Assembly: GCF_946187725.1 (NCBI RefSeq)
Contig: NZ_CAMHSK010000010.1
Span: forward strand, 1 to 64,000
Direction of reading: 5' to 3'
DNA: 64,000 bases
From: an uncultured Treponema sp.
Lineage (GTDB): Bacteria; Spirochaetota; Spirochaetia; Treponematales; Treponemataceae
In this document: piece after piece, positions 16,791-26,109 of the stretch
Layout: every line of letters starts with the position of its first letter
Numbering within the stretch: the first letter of the stretch is position 1
Notes under the pieces: model-generated
The model's input: the letters and a program-made list of their open reading frames with translations, nothing else
The model's database searches: none
What the model was told of the DNA's origin: nothing
Program-made: the position numbers and the translations under genes

Positions 16791-19700
16791 TTAGAAAGAA
16801 AACTTCCATGACAGAGTCATAGATGTAGACGGAACCCAAGTGTTCAAAAGTCCTTTTTGAAGCGAATCGATATCCGGTGCTACTCCGAGACGAATATTCA
16901 CAAAAGGAGATGACATCTCAAAACCGAATTCTGGCTGAAGAATTACACCATTGACCGATGTGCCGTTGTCGATTCTGTTTTCGTCATAAGACCAATGAAG
17001 CATGGAGTCCACATAAATAGAACTGCCGAAGTACTTTCCCATATAAACAGTTGAATTGTCGATAAAGTTACCGATTGAAGGCTGTTTATTGTTTGTGCTG
17101 TCGTCCATGCTCAGTTTCAAAGAATTTTGCAGAACATTTGTCCGAATCGAAAATATATCAAAATTCAGCAATTCACGCAATGTATTCTCAACACGACGCA
17201 TAACCGTAGACTGAATGAAAAAATCACCGCCGGAACCAAGGATGTCAGAGACGCCGCTGGAATCAGCAGAAATGACCTGTCCCAAAAGCTGCATGATTTC
17301 ACGCTCGGATTTAGCAGGATTTGCTGAGAAGGTCGGGTTGAATGTACTGACCGCCTGATTGGTTGCAGACAATATAATAGAAACCATATTGCCGTTTTCA
17401 TCCCGTTCACGAGTTTCCGCACGAACAGTTACTTTCGGGTCAATTGAATCCTGAGTTTCATTGAATACGATTCTACCCTCTTTCATATAGAAGTTTCTGT
17501 TGAGCCAAACGATTTCACCACCACGAAGGCTGATATCACTCTTGAATTCCAAATCCCCGGTATACGAATCAAAATAGATTGAAAGAGGCGTTCCCGGAGC
17601 AACGATTCCTCGAAGGAAAGGATTGAACAGAAGCTGAACTTTCTGACCAACAATGATGTCAAAATCAACATTCAAATTCAAAGAACTCGGATTCTTATTC
17701 GGAACCGAATCAAGTATATTATCGAGAGAGAACTGATTTTGCAGCGATGTTGCGACAATCTCAACATCCGTGTCGTCCGCAATGACAAAGCCAGAGACAC
17801 TGACATCATTCGGAAGAGTATACGCAAGAGAAAGATTTCCACTCGCAAGGCCCTTCGCATGAATGAACGGGAATGACAAATCAAGCGGAACTTTTCTATT
17901 ATCATCTATATTAATCTTCAATTCCAGAGAATTAGGAACCCATCGGTTAAAATCCATTCTATATTCTACCGTAGCAAGACCTTTTCCGAGCGTTACAAGA
18001 GTCGGAGTTACAACAGCCTCGCCCTGCCCTACAGTCATTATAACTTTATCTGCGTGCAGGTAATTCTGCGAAATGAACGGAATGACAAAATTCGGATGCG
18101 ATACGCTGAACGCTCCCGTGAATTCAGGGTCTGTCGTCGGACCAGAAATTCTCAATGCCCCGGAAAGGAATCCTGAGTTAAAGCTGACAAACGGAATCTC
18201 AATTTCAGAACAGATAAAACGCATATCGGCGGCAATTCCCGTCAAATCGAGATTAAGGTTATTCTGCTCAATGCTTCCAGAAAGATTGAACTGGACCGGG
18301 CTGCCTTTTCCGGCCGAAGCGAAAATTTTTCCTCCATCAGTGTATGATGCCTTGAATCCGTTCGAAACATCGGTCATTACATCCCAACGACCAGGAGTGT
18401 GCATTGCGGTAATATTTAAAGGGAAATCACTCGCAATGAAATCACCTGTAATCTCCTTAGAAGTAAGAGAAACTGAATAATAATCAGGAACAGAGAACTT
18501 TTTCTCAGGAGGCGCGCCCTCAATGCTGATTTCAAATGGAGCGTGCAAAGTCTTACTCATCAGCTCGGCATCAACCGTAAGGGAAGATTTACCCTTGAAT
18601 GTTCCCGGATCAAACGAAGCCTTTGCGTCAGATATTTTGAGGACAGACCAGTCACAATTCAGATTTTCAAAATGAATGCCCGTATCATCCAGGAAGAAAG
18701 AGCCGCTTGCCACCATCGGATAACCATAAAGCAAAAGCGAAGAACGATGCAGCATGATTGAAACGAACGGATTTGAAATAGTACCGCTCGCAGTAAAATC
18801 AGCAGAAACAGTGTTTTCAGGATTTTGGAACGAAAGCAATCGCGATGCAGGGAAAGATTTCAATTCAGCCTCTACCGAAAGATAAAAATCATTCTTCAGG
18901 GCATCAGCCGAAAAAGGAAGCTGATTCGGATTCGTCAAATCAGCGGAAAGCGTAAATTTTTCGGCGGAAATCGGGCTTTCTGCAATCAGAGAAGCATGAA
19001 CCGAATCCAGAATATTTTCATTAAGATTCCATACGACATTTCCCGTACCGTCAAGCGTAGAAACTGTATCAGAATATGCAAGCGTACTGAGCACAAATCC
19101 GTATTTGCTGAGAGAGCCGGAAAGCGCAAGATGCGGGCTGAACTGCAAGTAAGAAGAAGGCTCATCGATTTCAAGACTAACGATATCGGCCTCGAAACCG
19201 CTTTCACTGTCAAGTCGAAGAACAGATGAAGTTGAAGCCGAGAAAACATATTTTCCGATGCTGAAAGGAAGCTGACTAAACTGAACCGTCGCACCAATCT
19301 GATTATCAATCGAAATAATCGCATCAAAATTATAGTCGCCAGAAACAGCAATCCATTCCGGGCTGAAATTTCCGAAGAAGCGGTATGGTACGGAATTGAC
19401 CGTCAAATCACTCGTAAACGAGAATTGTCTGAAACTGTCGGCAAATTCAAGCGCGATTTCAGCATGCGCCGCCTGTCGTCCAAAAAGCAAGTCAAACTGG
19501 CTTACCTGGAAAGTCTGCTTTGAACCGTCAACCGCAAATCTGACAAGTTCAAGGTCTTTCTCGGTGTTAGCCAAAAGATTGTCCGGAGCATTCAGAGAAA
19601 ATTCCTTGAAATCGCTGGAAAGATAAGCCTCTGTTTTGAAAATGTAAGGCCGAACATTTTCAGAAATTGAAGCAAAAGTCGCCTTTTTATCTTCGGGCAT

Positions 19701-21257
19701 GAAGAATGCAAGAGTATCAACGATACTGTCTGCAAACACATCAGATACAAGCACGCTCGCCTGAACAAATTTCTCTTTTCCAGTCAAGAAACTTCCGTCA
19801 ATCCGAACACGGCCAGTTTCTTCATAATCAGGATGAGCGAAATCCAAAAGCTCAAACTGGAAGTCAACGGAATTTTCGCCTGGGAAAAGCGTAAACTGAA
19901 CACCGGTGAAACTTTTTTCATTCATGAAGATTTGAGGTGCAACGCAGGTAAAGCCGTTATGGTACGGATCAACGAAAATTTCTGTCGAAATAATTCCGCC
20001 GTTTTTGAGTGTAAAATAATCGAGCGTAAACAATCCCGAAGGCTGCATTGCCTTTATGTCAAAAGAACCAGAAAAATCAGCATCAATGAACGAACCGTTA
20101 GCCGCAAGTTTTGAAATATTGACGATTTCCTTGTCGCCGTCTGCCTTCAAGGTCAAATCGACGCTTTCACCGAGTATTTTTTTCGGAACCGCAAGCTTAA
20201 TGTCAGTCAGGTAAGTAAAATCATTTTTATCGATTCGAGCCGAAAGAGAACCTGAAATTGTCGTGCCGTCAATTTTATGCAGAGTCGGATTTTTTCTACG
20301 GATTGAAACAAGTTTCAGCGGATTGAACCGGTCAAAATCCCCGGAAACAGTAAGGCTTGAATCCGACATATCGTATCGGGCAAAAAGCGAGAACGGAAGA
20401 ACCGTACGCATTGTTCTGACTTCAAATTTCTCCTCGGAATAATTCAGAAGCATGTCCAGTCGGGAAAGAGTATAATCCGCACCGCTGGCACCAGAAAGAC
20501 TCAGCAAAGCAGAGCTTCCCTCCATGTCAGGGAAAAGCGTTCCAGAAACCGAAAAATTGCACGCGAACGATGTCCATTTTCCGTCCGTCTTGACGACACC
20601 TGTCTTGCAGAAAATTTTTCCGTTAGTGTCGATTCCAACGCCGTCCGAAAAGTTAAAATCCTTGAGTTTCAGCGATTTCAGCGTAACGAGGGCATCATTT
20701 TGTTTATCCGAATAATGCAGCGAAAGATTTTTAACATTTATGTCGAGCGGGAGATCAAATTCTTTTTCAGCAAGAGAAAATTTTGAGTCCTTTTCGGCAG
20801 TGAGCATATCTTTTTGAAGAATGTCATTGCTTTCCTTTCGTTTTTCAAGAAGATTTTTGATTTTGTCGATGAACTGTGAATTCTGCAGTGCATCAAATTC
20901 GACCGTAACACCGCTAAGAGTCAGCTCCTTGAGTGCCACGACAGGATTTTTTGAGAAGAAACCGGCAACATTGTAAGACAGGGAAGCCCGCCTTATTTGC
21001 AGGATTTTATTCTTCGTCGAAACTTCATGAACCGAAATATTCTTAAAATTAACACCGACAAAAACCGACGGCGAAAGAGACTCGTAAGAAAGCGAAAGTC
21101 CAGTCTCATCTTCGAGTTTTTTAATAAGCGTGTTTTCAAGGTCAGACAAAGCCTCATTCAGACGCAGATACACCGGCCTCACAAGGGCAAGTGATGCAAT
21201 CAGCAAGAGAATAAAAATTGAACTTCCAAGGCCAACGCCGTAAACCTTTGATTTCAT
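16791..21257 (-). CDS. tamB: TamB-family translocation and assembly module protein
   Basis: TamB-type proteins span the periplasm as a long beta-rich groove and move lipids or barrel proteins between membranes. The 1,488-residue product has one N-terminal membrane anchor (about 10-28, SSIFILLLIASLALV), an AsmA-like repeating beta region, and the C-terminal DUF490/TamB domain (about 1130-1488), ending in Phe (LSWKFSF). No tamA is present; in spirochaetes the partner is thought to be BamA, whose gene follows 23 bases later. It heads the minus-strand tamB-bamA-skp-mutS operon. Confidence 0.93.
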   Translation of the reverse strand: MKSKVYGVGLGSSIFILLLIASLALVRPVYLRLNEALSDLENTLIKKLEDETGLSLSYESLSPSVFVGVNFKNISVHEVSTKNKILQIRRASLSYNVAGFFSKNPVVALKELTLSGVTVEFDALQNSQFIDKIKNLLEKRKESNDILQKDMLTAEKDSKFSLAEKEFDLPLDINVKNLSLHYSDKQNDALVTLKSLKLKDFNFSDGVGIDTNGKIFCKTGVVKTDGKWTSFACNFSVSGTLFPDMEGSSALLSLSGASGADYTLSRLDMLLNYSEEKFEVRTMRTVLPFSLFARYDMSDSSLTVSGDFDRFNPLKLVSIRRKNPTLHKIDGTTISGSLSARIDKNDFTYLTDIKLAVPKKILGESVDLTLKADGDKEIVNISKLAANGSFIDADFSGSFDIKAMQPSGLFTLDYFTLKNGGIISTEIFVDPYHNGFTCVAPQIFMNEKSFTGVQFTLFPGENSVDFQFELLDFAHPDYEETGRVRIDGSFLTGKEKFVQASVLVSDVFADSIVDTLAFFMPEDKKATFASISENVRPYIFKTEAYLSSDFKEFSLNAPDNLLANTEKDLELVRFAVDGSKQTFQVSQFDLLFGRQAAHAEIALEFADSFRQFSFTSDLTVNSVPYRFFGNFSPEWIAVSGDYNFDAIISIDNQIGATVQFSQLPFSIGKYVFSASTSSVLRLDSESGFEADIVSLEIDEPSSYLQFSPHLALSGSLSKYGFVLSTLAYSDTVSTLDGTGNVVWNLNENILDSVHASLIAESPISAEKFTLSADLTNPNQLPFSADALKNDFYLSVEAELKSFPASRLLSFQNPENTVSADFTASGTISNPFVSIMLHRSSLLLYGYPMVASGSFFLDDTGIHFENLNCDWSVLKISDAKASFDPGTFKGKSSLTVDAELMSKTLHAPFEISIEGAPPEKKFSVPDYYSVSLTSKEITGDFIASDFPLNITAMHTPGRWDVMTDVSNGFKASYTDGGKIFASAGKGSPVQFNLSGSIEQNNLNLDLTGIAADMRFICSEIEIPFVSFNSGFLSGALRISGPTTDPEFTGAFSVSHPNFVIPFISQNYLHADKVIMTVGQGEAVVTPTLVTLGKGLATVEYRMDFNRWVPNSLELKINIDDNRKVPLDLSFPFIHAKGLASGNLSLAYTLPNDVSVSGFVIADDTDVEIVATSLQNQFSLDNILDSVPNKNPSSLNLNVDFDIIVGQKVQLLFNPFLRGIVAPGTPLSIYFDSYTGDLEFKSDISLRGGEIVWLNRNFYMKEGRIVFNETQDSIDPKVTVRAETRERDENGNMVSIILSATNQAVSTFNPTFSANPAKSEREIMQLLGQVISADSSGVSDILGSGGDFFIQSTVMRRVENTLRELLNFDIFSIRTNVLQNSLKLSMDDSTNNKQPSIGNFIDNSTVYMGKYFGSSIYVDSMLHWSYDENRIDNGTSVNGVILQPEFGFEMSSPFVNIRLGVAPDIDSLQKGLLNTWVPSTSMTLSWKFSF

Positions 21258-21428
21258 CTGACAACAAAAAAATTCGACAGTTTTACTCTTCGTATATCGG
21301 CAAAAATAAGATTCTAATATATAAGAAAATAAAAAGAGCGAAAACAGGATACATAAGAGAATTTAAGACCGGAAAATTGAAAACCGTGCCGATTTGTGTT
21401 AATCTTTGGTTCAATCTGGAGTTTTATT

Positions 21429-22049
21429 ATGATTTTGAAAAATTTTATCGTTTTTGAAGGAATTGACGGTGCCGGAACGAGCACGCAAATCAAACTGCTC
21501 AAAGAAAGAGAAGATGCCGACAGGTTCTTTTTTACGACAGAGCCAACCGACTCCGAAACAGGCAAATTCTTACGCAAAATGCTCAAAGGTGATGTAGAAC
21601 TCGATCCACGGACAAGCGCATTTTTATTTGCCGCAGACAGAAACGAACATCTTTACGGAAAAGGCGGCACGAACTGCGGAGTCGTTGAAAAATGCGAAAG
21701 CGGTAAAATCGTTGTAAGCGACAGATATTTGTTTTCAAGCCTCACCTATCAGTGCGTAACTTGTGGCGAAGAGTTGCCGCGCAGACTGAACGAAAGTTTT
21801 CCTCTCCCGGAGATTTTATTTTTCTTCGACATCGACCCCGAAATTTCACTGAAGCGGGTGATTAGCCGAGGCGCAACAGAGATTTACGAAAAGCTCGACT
21901 TCCAGAAAGAAACAGCCGCACGCTACCGAAAAATAATCGACGAATACGAAGCAATGAATACAGGCATGAAAATCATCCGCCTGGACGCAACGCTCCCAAT
22001 TGAGGAAGTCGCAAAAATTATCAACAAGCATTTAGAAGTGAGAAGTTAG
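21429..22049 (+). CDS. tmk: Thymidylate kinase
   Basis: Converts dTMP to dTDP. From ATG 21429 the product has 206 residues with P-loop EGIDGAGTST (12-21), the DR(Y/F) motif in SDRYLFSSLTYQ, and FFDIDPEISLKR. A GGAG site lies eight bases before this ATG. The longer frame from 21396 adds 11 residues before the kinase fold. The C-terminus ends EVRS with the TAG stop formed by the first bases of a 28-base tandem repeat, so repeat insertion may have set the present stop. It is divergent from tamB. Confidence 0.94.
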   Translation: MILKNFIVFEGIDGAGTSTQIKLLKEREDADRFFFTTEPTDSETGKFLRKMLKGDVELDPRTSAFLFAADRNEHLYGKGGTNCGVVEKCESGKIVVSDRYLFSSLTYQCVTCGEELPRRLNESFPLPEILFFFDIDPEISLKRVISRGATEIYEKLDFQKETAARYRKIIDEYEAMNTGMKIIRLDATLPIEEVAKIINKHLEVRS

Positions 22050-22140
22050 CAAGTAGCAGTGAGCAATGAGAAATTAGCAAGTAGCAGTGAGCAATGAGAA
22101 ATTAGCAAGTAGCAGTGAGCAATTAGCAATGAGCAATTAG
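22046..22140. repeat. 28-bp tandem repeat built of heptamers
   Basis: Two perfect 28-base units, starting TTAGCAAGTAGCAGTGAGCA and ending ATGAGAAA, lie at 22046-22073 and 22074-22101. A third copy starts at 22102 and diverges into AATTAGCAATGAGCAATTAG. The pieces are 7-base variants of AGCAATT, AGCAATG and AGCAGTG. There are no unique spacers, so it is not a CRISPR. The same heptamer family occurs near 2411, 32982, 35455 and 46300. Confidence 0.9.
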
Positions 22141-22238
22141 AAACGGAAAATTTTATTGACGCTGTAAACCGAAGTTGAAATTATCAGCTTTCCACTTTCC
22201 ACTTTCAGTTTTCCGTTTTATTTCCGATAATCAAAGAG

Positions 22239-22853
22239 ATGAAAAAGAAATTTCTCACGGCGGTGATTGCCGCTTGTATCGCGATTTTCTCAGTTCAGAA
22301 CGCTTTCTCTTACATGGTCAAATACAAGGAGGACTATTACAAGCTCTTCCATGTGCACTATCAGCAGTATCCTGACGATGTGATTGAAAACATTTACTGG
22401 CTTGAGCAGGCAGTTAAAGCTGATTTTTGCAATCCGCTGTATGCCCCGGTCAAAATCAATGATGAAAAAGATTGGGAAAAATACCGCTATCTCTTTATGA
22501 TGCATATAAATCTTAAACTGATTGAGCAGCACACAAGGCTCGGCCGGACTTATGACAAGCAGGTCGCTCACTTCTACGATGCACCGTGGCGCGACGCTTA
22601 CATCGAAAATCTGAACAAAGCGAAAACCTGTTATGAGGCAGGCCTTTACTATTGGCGAGAAGCAAAACTTTGGGCCGAAAAGGCAAATGTGGGAAAATTC
22701 AAATTCCTTACACTGACAGACATTCAGAACTGGGAAGACGAACGAGAACGGATTGGAACAGGAAAACTCGATTATGAGAAAATTCTGAACCGAGAACTCG
22801 CCCGCGTAAACAAAGTGATTGAAGAATTTGAAAAAATGAACAAGGACTACTAA
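22239..22853 (+). CDS. Exported hypothetical protein
   Basis: Not recognised. The 204-residue product has a signal peptide (1-24, ending QNAFSYM), then a helical, Tyr/Trp/Lys-rich domain with VHYQQYPDDVIENIYWLEQAV and several paired helices that resemble TPR-like packing. It is likely periplasmic. Its stop is followed one base later by the aroB start (TAATATG), so the two are cotranscribed. A GATAAT hexamer seven bases before the ATG suggests a very short leader. Confidence 0.8.
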   Translation: MKKKFLTAVIAACIAIFSVQNAFSYMVKYKEDYYKLFHVHYQQYPDDVIENIYWLEQAVKADFCNPLYAPVKINDEKDWEKYRYLFMMHINLKLIEQHTRLGRTYDKQVAHFYDAPWRDAYIENLNKAKTCYEAGLYYWREAKLWAEKANVGKFKFLTLTDIQNWEDERERIGTGKLDYEKILNRELARVNKVIEEFEKMNKDY

Positions 22854-22854
22854 T

Positions 22855-24027
22855 ATGACATTCGACGAAAAAGATATTATTTACCCGCCGGTACATCCCG
22901 GAACAGACAGGACTTTTATCCGCTTTTATGAAGGCGAACTTGATTTGAACGCAATTTTCTATTCTGCAGAAAAAGAAACGCTCCCGCAGAGAATTTTCGT
23001 GACAGACACGAGCGTAGCAGCACTTCCTGTTATGAAGGGATTCGTTGACTTTTTCCGTGGCGAAGATTTTTCTCATCCTAAGATTGAGGCAGGATTTACG
23101 GGCAAACGCGGCAAAGACATTCTTCTGATTTTGGGAGCAGGCGAACCGTTCAAAACGATTGAAAGCGTACTCGCAATCGTTAAGGCAGCACTCGACAACA
23201 ACGGTCAGCGCTCGGCTGTTTTCGTAGGAATCGGTGGCGGTGTAATCACTGACATGACGGCATTTGCGGCTTCAATTTTTAAGCGCGGCGCACACTGTGA
23301 GCTTGTTCCGACCACGCTCCTTTCAATGGTTGACGCGGCAATCGGCGGCAAAACTGGCTGCGACTTTGATTCATACAAGAACATGATTGGCTCCTTCTTT
23401 CCGGCACAGAAAATCCACATCTGTCCGTCATTCATCGAAAGCCTTCCTCAACACGAATATCGCAGCGGAATGGCCGAAGTCGTAAAGACCGCCCTGCTCT
23501 ATTCGCCGGAACTTTTTGAAAAACTTGAAAAATTCCCGCAAATTCTCGATGACAGAAAAAATCCGCTTGTAAAAGAAGCAATCCGAATCTGCGTGAACGC
23601 AAAAGCAAAAGTTGTAGAACAGGATTTAACCGAAAAAAATATCCGTATGCAGCTGAATCTTGGACACACTTTTGGTCATGCGCTTGAATCAATGTGCGGT
23701 CTCGGTGTAGTGACTCACGGTGACGGCGTTGCATGGGGAATGGCTCGTGCCGCTGATTTGTCACAAAAGCTCGGTCTCTGCACAAAAGAATATGCGAACC
23801 GCGTAAAGGCCTGTCTTGCCTCGTTCGGCTGGGAAACTGAACCGATTCACCCGGAAATGAAGAAAAAGTACGGAAATGATGACGAAATCGCAAAAACACT
23901 TCTTCTGGCGATGAAAAAGGATAAGAAAAACTCTTCGGACAAAGTGAGATTCATTTTGCAGTCAAATGTCGGTGAGACAGTCATAACAGAAGTGCCGGAA
24001 AGCGACATTCTAAGCGTCCTGAAGTAA
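22855..24027 (+). CDS. aroB: 3-dehydroquinate synthase
   Basis: Second step of the shikimate pathway: converts DAHP to 3-dehydroquinate with NAD and a metal ion. The 390-residue product has the glycine-rich NAD loop GIGGGVITDMTAFAASIFKRG, then PTTLLSMVDAAIGGKTG, and the metal ligands in AEVVKTALL, LNLGHTFGHALE and THGDGVAWGM. No other aro gene is in the window. T. pallidum is generally described as lacking aromatic biosynthesis, so this fits a free-living or gut treponeme. Confidence 0.94.
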   Translation: MTFDEKDIIYPPVHPGTDRTFIRFYEGELDLNAIFYSAEKETLPQRIFVTDTSVAALPVMKGFVDFFRGEDFSHPKIEAGFTGKRGKDILLILGAGEPFKTIESVLAIVKAALDNNGQRSAVFVGIGGGVITDMTAFAASIFKRGAHCELVPTTLLSMVDAAIGGKTGCDFDSYKNMIGSFFPAQKIHICPSFIESLPQHEYRSGMAEVVKTALLYSPELFEKLEKFPQILDDRKNPLVKEAIRICVNAKAKVVEQDLTEKNIRMQLNLGHTFGHALESMCGLGVVTHGDGVAWGMARAADLSQKLGLCTKEYANRVKACLASFGWETEPIHPEMKKKYGNDDEIAKTLLLAMKKDKKNSSDKVRFILQSNVGETVITEVPESDILSVLK

Positions 24028-24066
24028 GTAAAAGTCAAACTTCGAGTTTACATTCACGGTCTGCTA

Positions 24067-24173
24067 CAAACCATGCTCTCAGCGAGAACATGACGGACAA
24101 TCCCACGGAGCTTATTTTTTTCAAAAATAACTCAAGTGGGATTGCCGCCATAACCCCGCTTACGCATGGTTTG
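24067..24173. repeat. 107-bp imperfect palindrome, MITE-like
   Basis: The left arm starts CAAACCATGC (24067) and the right arm ends GCATGGTTTG (24173). Inward the arms share CAATCCCAC/GTGGGATTG and TTATTTTT/AAAAATAA, so nearly the whole element folds on itself through about 50 base pairs with mismatches. It lies 40 bases after aroB. It lacks a trailing T run, which argues against a simple terminator. No second copy is visible in the window. Confidence 0.6.
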
Positions 24174-24251
24174 CATAAATCGACACTGAAATTCGAAATT
24201 GTCCATTTTATTTACTGTAAAGTGATTGGTTTCCGCCTTAAAATTACATTT

Positions 24252-24311
24252 TAAATGGGGAAAAATTCTCACTATTCCCATTTTCACTCTGTACCAAATC
24301 GAAAAATTCTC
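24252..24311 (+). promoter_or_regulatory. Candidate operator region of the XRE regulator
   Basis: GAAAAATTCTC occurs at 24260-24270 and 24301-24311 upstream of the XRE gene, and again at 24699-24709 after it, before the M20 peptidase gene. The first copy lies inside an inverted repeat (AAATGGGG with TCCCATTT). Repeated words around a small HTH gene suggest autoregulation; this is inference. Confidence 0.4.
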
Positions 24312-24326
24312 ATCCATAATGAGTTC

Positions 24327-24668
24327 ATGACTGAGTATCAGGAAAACTTTATTATTAAAATGAGGTTTTACAGAAAACAGGCAGGAATCACACAGGCAAA
24401 ACTGGCTGAACTTTGTGGCGTATCAAGTGGGACGATTGGCAATATTGAATGTGGAATTACGAAGCCTTCTTTCGACCTGATTATCAGAATTGCTGAGGCC
24501 ATAAAAATCCCTCCTGCGAATCTTTTCAAGACAGAATTGTATGATTATTATTCTGCCGATGACTCTGACGACAAACAGATTGAAGATGTTCAGGAATCGC
24601 TCAATTCAGCGGTAAATCAGGCTGTTTTTCAGACGCTAAAAGGTCTGAAGTTCAGGATTGTGCACTAA
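24327..24668 (+). CDS. XRE-family helix-turn-helix regulator
   Basis: The 113-residue product from ATG 24327 starts with a Cro/CI-type HTH (about 7-70): MRFYRKQAGITQAKLAELCGV, GTIGNIECGITKPSFDLIIRIAEAI. An acidic tail follows (YYSADDSDDKQIEDVQ) with a short C-terminal helix. The longer frame from 24255 adds 24 residues before the HTH and is less likely. It lies between a palindromic element and an M20 peptidase gene and is flanked by near-identical 30-base direct repeats (24301 and 24699). Its target is probably its own promoter and possibly the peptidase gene. Confidence 0.82.
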   Translation: MTEYQENFIIKMRFYRKQAGITQAKLAELCGVSSGTIGNIECGITKPSFDLIIRIAEAIKIPPANLFKTELYDYYSADDSDDKQIEDVQESLNSAVNQAVFQTLKGLKFRIVH

Positions 24669-24797
24669 GTTTCGCGGGTTTTCATTTCTCCAATTACAGA
24701 AAAATTCTCCACATAATTTCATGATTGTGATAAAATCGACATGAAAAATCGACTGGTGATGGAACTATGTTTCCGCTCGCCTCTTATGGAGAAATAA

Positions 24798-26039
24798 ATG
24801 AATTCTATCGAAACTTTCAAAAAAACGCTTGAAGATGACCGTTCGCGCATGATTGAGCTTGAACGGCTTCTTACATCAATCCCTGCAATCGCCCCGGAAT
24901 CTGGTGGTGACGGCGAATCAAAAAAATGTGCCGCACTCGAAAAATGGCTTTGCGATGCCGGATTTGATGAGTCTCAGTTCAGTCACTATGACGCTCCGGA
25001 CAACCGTGTTTCTTCTGGTGTACGACCGAATCTCGTGCTCACAATTCCTGGAAAATCTGATGATTATGCAATTTGGGTTATGGCACACATGGATGTTGTT
25101 CCGCCTGGAGATTTAAAGCTCTGGAACAGCGACCCGTTCACCGTTCAATATGACGAAAAAACTGACAAGCTGATTGGCCGTGGCGTTGAAGATAACCAGC
25201 AGGGCCTTGTTTCGGGTGTATTTGCCGCACTTGCGCTCTTAAAGAACAAAATTACCCCAGAACACACGGTTAAACTTCTCTTTATGGCAGACGAAGAATT
25301 TGGTTCTGTATATGGAATCAAATACCTGCTGAAGAATCATTCTGAGCTTTTTAATAAAAATGATTTGATTTTGATTCCAGACGGCGGTGATGAAAAAGGC
25401 GAAACAATCGAAGTTGCCGAAAAAAACATTCTCTGGCTCAAAATACACACAATCGGCCAGCAGAGTCACGGTTCAATGCCAAACAAAGGAAAAAATGCAC
25501 ATCTTGCGGCCTGTGATTTGGCACTCCGCCTCAATGATTTGGAAAATTTCTTCAACGAAAAGGACAATTTGTTCTGCCCGAATTATTCGACTTTCCAGCC
25601 GACAAAAAAAGAATCAAATGTTGAGACCGTTAACATCATTCCGGGAGACGATGTATTTTACATGGATTGCCGAATTCTCCCGCGCTACACGCTGGATGCA
25701 GTTCGTGCAGAAGTAAACAAGCGCGCCGCTGAAATTGAAGCAAAATACGGTGTAAAGATTGAAATCAGTGAACCGCAGGCACAGCAGTCTCCTGCAACAC
25801 CTGTTGATGCACCTGTTGTAAAAAAACTTGCTGCAGCCATCAAAAATGCACACGGATTTGAAGCACGCCCGATCGGAATTGGCGGAGGAACAGTTGGTGC
25901 GGAACTTCGCTGCTGCGGCTACAATGCGGCCATCTGGTCAACGATGGACGAAGTATGCCATCAGCCGAACGAATATTGCTATGTACGGAATATAATCGCC
26001 GATGCAGTAACGCTCTGCGCTCTGTTTACAGAAAACTAA
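24798..26039 (+). CDS. M20 family metallopeptidase (ArgE/DapE/dipeptidase type)
   Basis: A cytosolic zinc hydrolase of amide bonds in small peptides or acyl-amino acids. In the 413-residue product the metal and catalytic residues are visible: H97 and D99 in AHMDVVPPGD, D132 in GVEDNQQG, E166-E167 in MADEEFGS, and a late His in DEVCHQPNEY. A dimerisation domain lies between. Family members include dipeptidases and DapE; the substrate cannot be fixed from sequence. A GGAG site lies before the ATG. The gene converges on mraY. Confidence 0.88.
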   Translation: MNSIETFKKTLEDDRSRMIELERLLTSIPAIAPESGGDGESKKCAALEKWLCDAGFDESQFSHYDAPDNRVSSGVRPNLVLTIPGKSDDYAIWVMAHMDVVPPGDLKLWNSDPFTVQYDEKTDKLIGRGVEDNQQGLVSGVFAALALLKNKITPEHTVKLLFMADEEFGSVYGIKYLLKNHSELFNKNDLILIPDGGDEKGETIEVAEKNILWLKIHTIGQQSHGSMPNKGKNAHLAACDLALRLNDLENFFNEKDNLFCPNYSTFQPTKKESNVETVNIIPGDDVFYMDCRILPRYTLDAVRAEVNKRAAEIEAKYGVKIEISEPQAQQSPATPVDAPVVKKLAAAIKNAHGFEARPIGIGGGTVGAELRCCGYNAAIWSTMDEVCHQPNEYCYVRNIIADAVTLCALFTEN

Positions 26040-26045
26040 AAACAA

Positions 26046-26095
26046 AAAATGGAAAGCGGAAAAGTTAAAAATTCAACCTTCCGTTTTCCATTTTC
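26046..26095. terminator. Bidirectional hairpin between convergent genes
   Basis: AAATGGAAAGCGGAAAAG pairs with CTTCCGTTTTCCATTT across a short loop. A-rich and T-rich flanks on the two sides allow termination of both the M20 gene (+) and mraY (-). The TTTCC/GGAAA words also resemble the CTTTCCACTTTCC stretch at 22190-22225. Confidence 0.6.
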
Positions 26096-26109
26096 ATCTT
26101 TCTACTTTT

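Noticed and set aside
22046-22140. CRISPR-like 28-bp direct repeats
   Set aside because: Units are contiguous with no unique spacers and are built of heptamers found elsewhere in the window.
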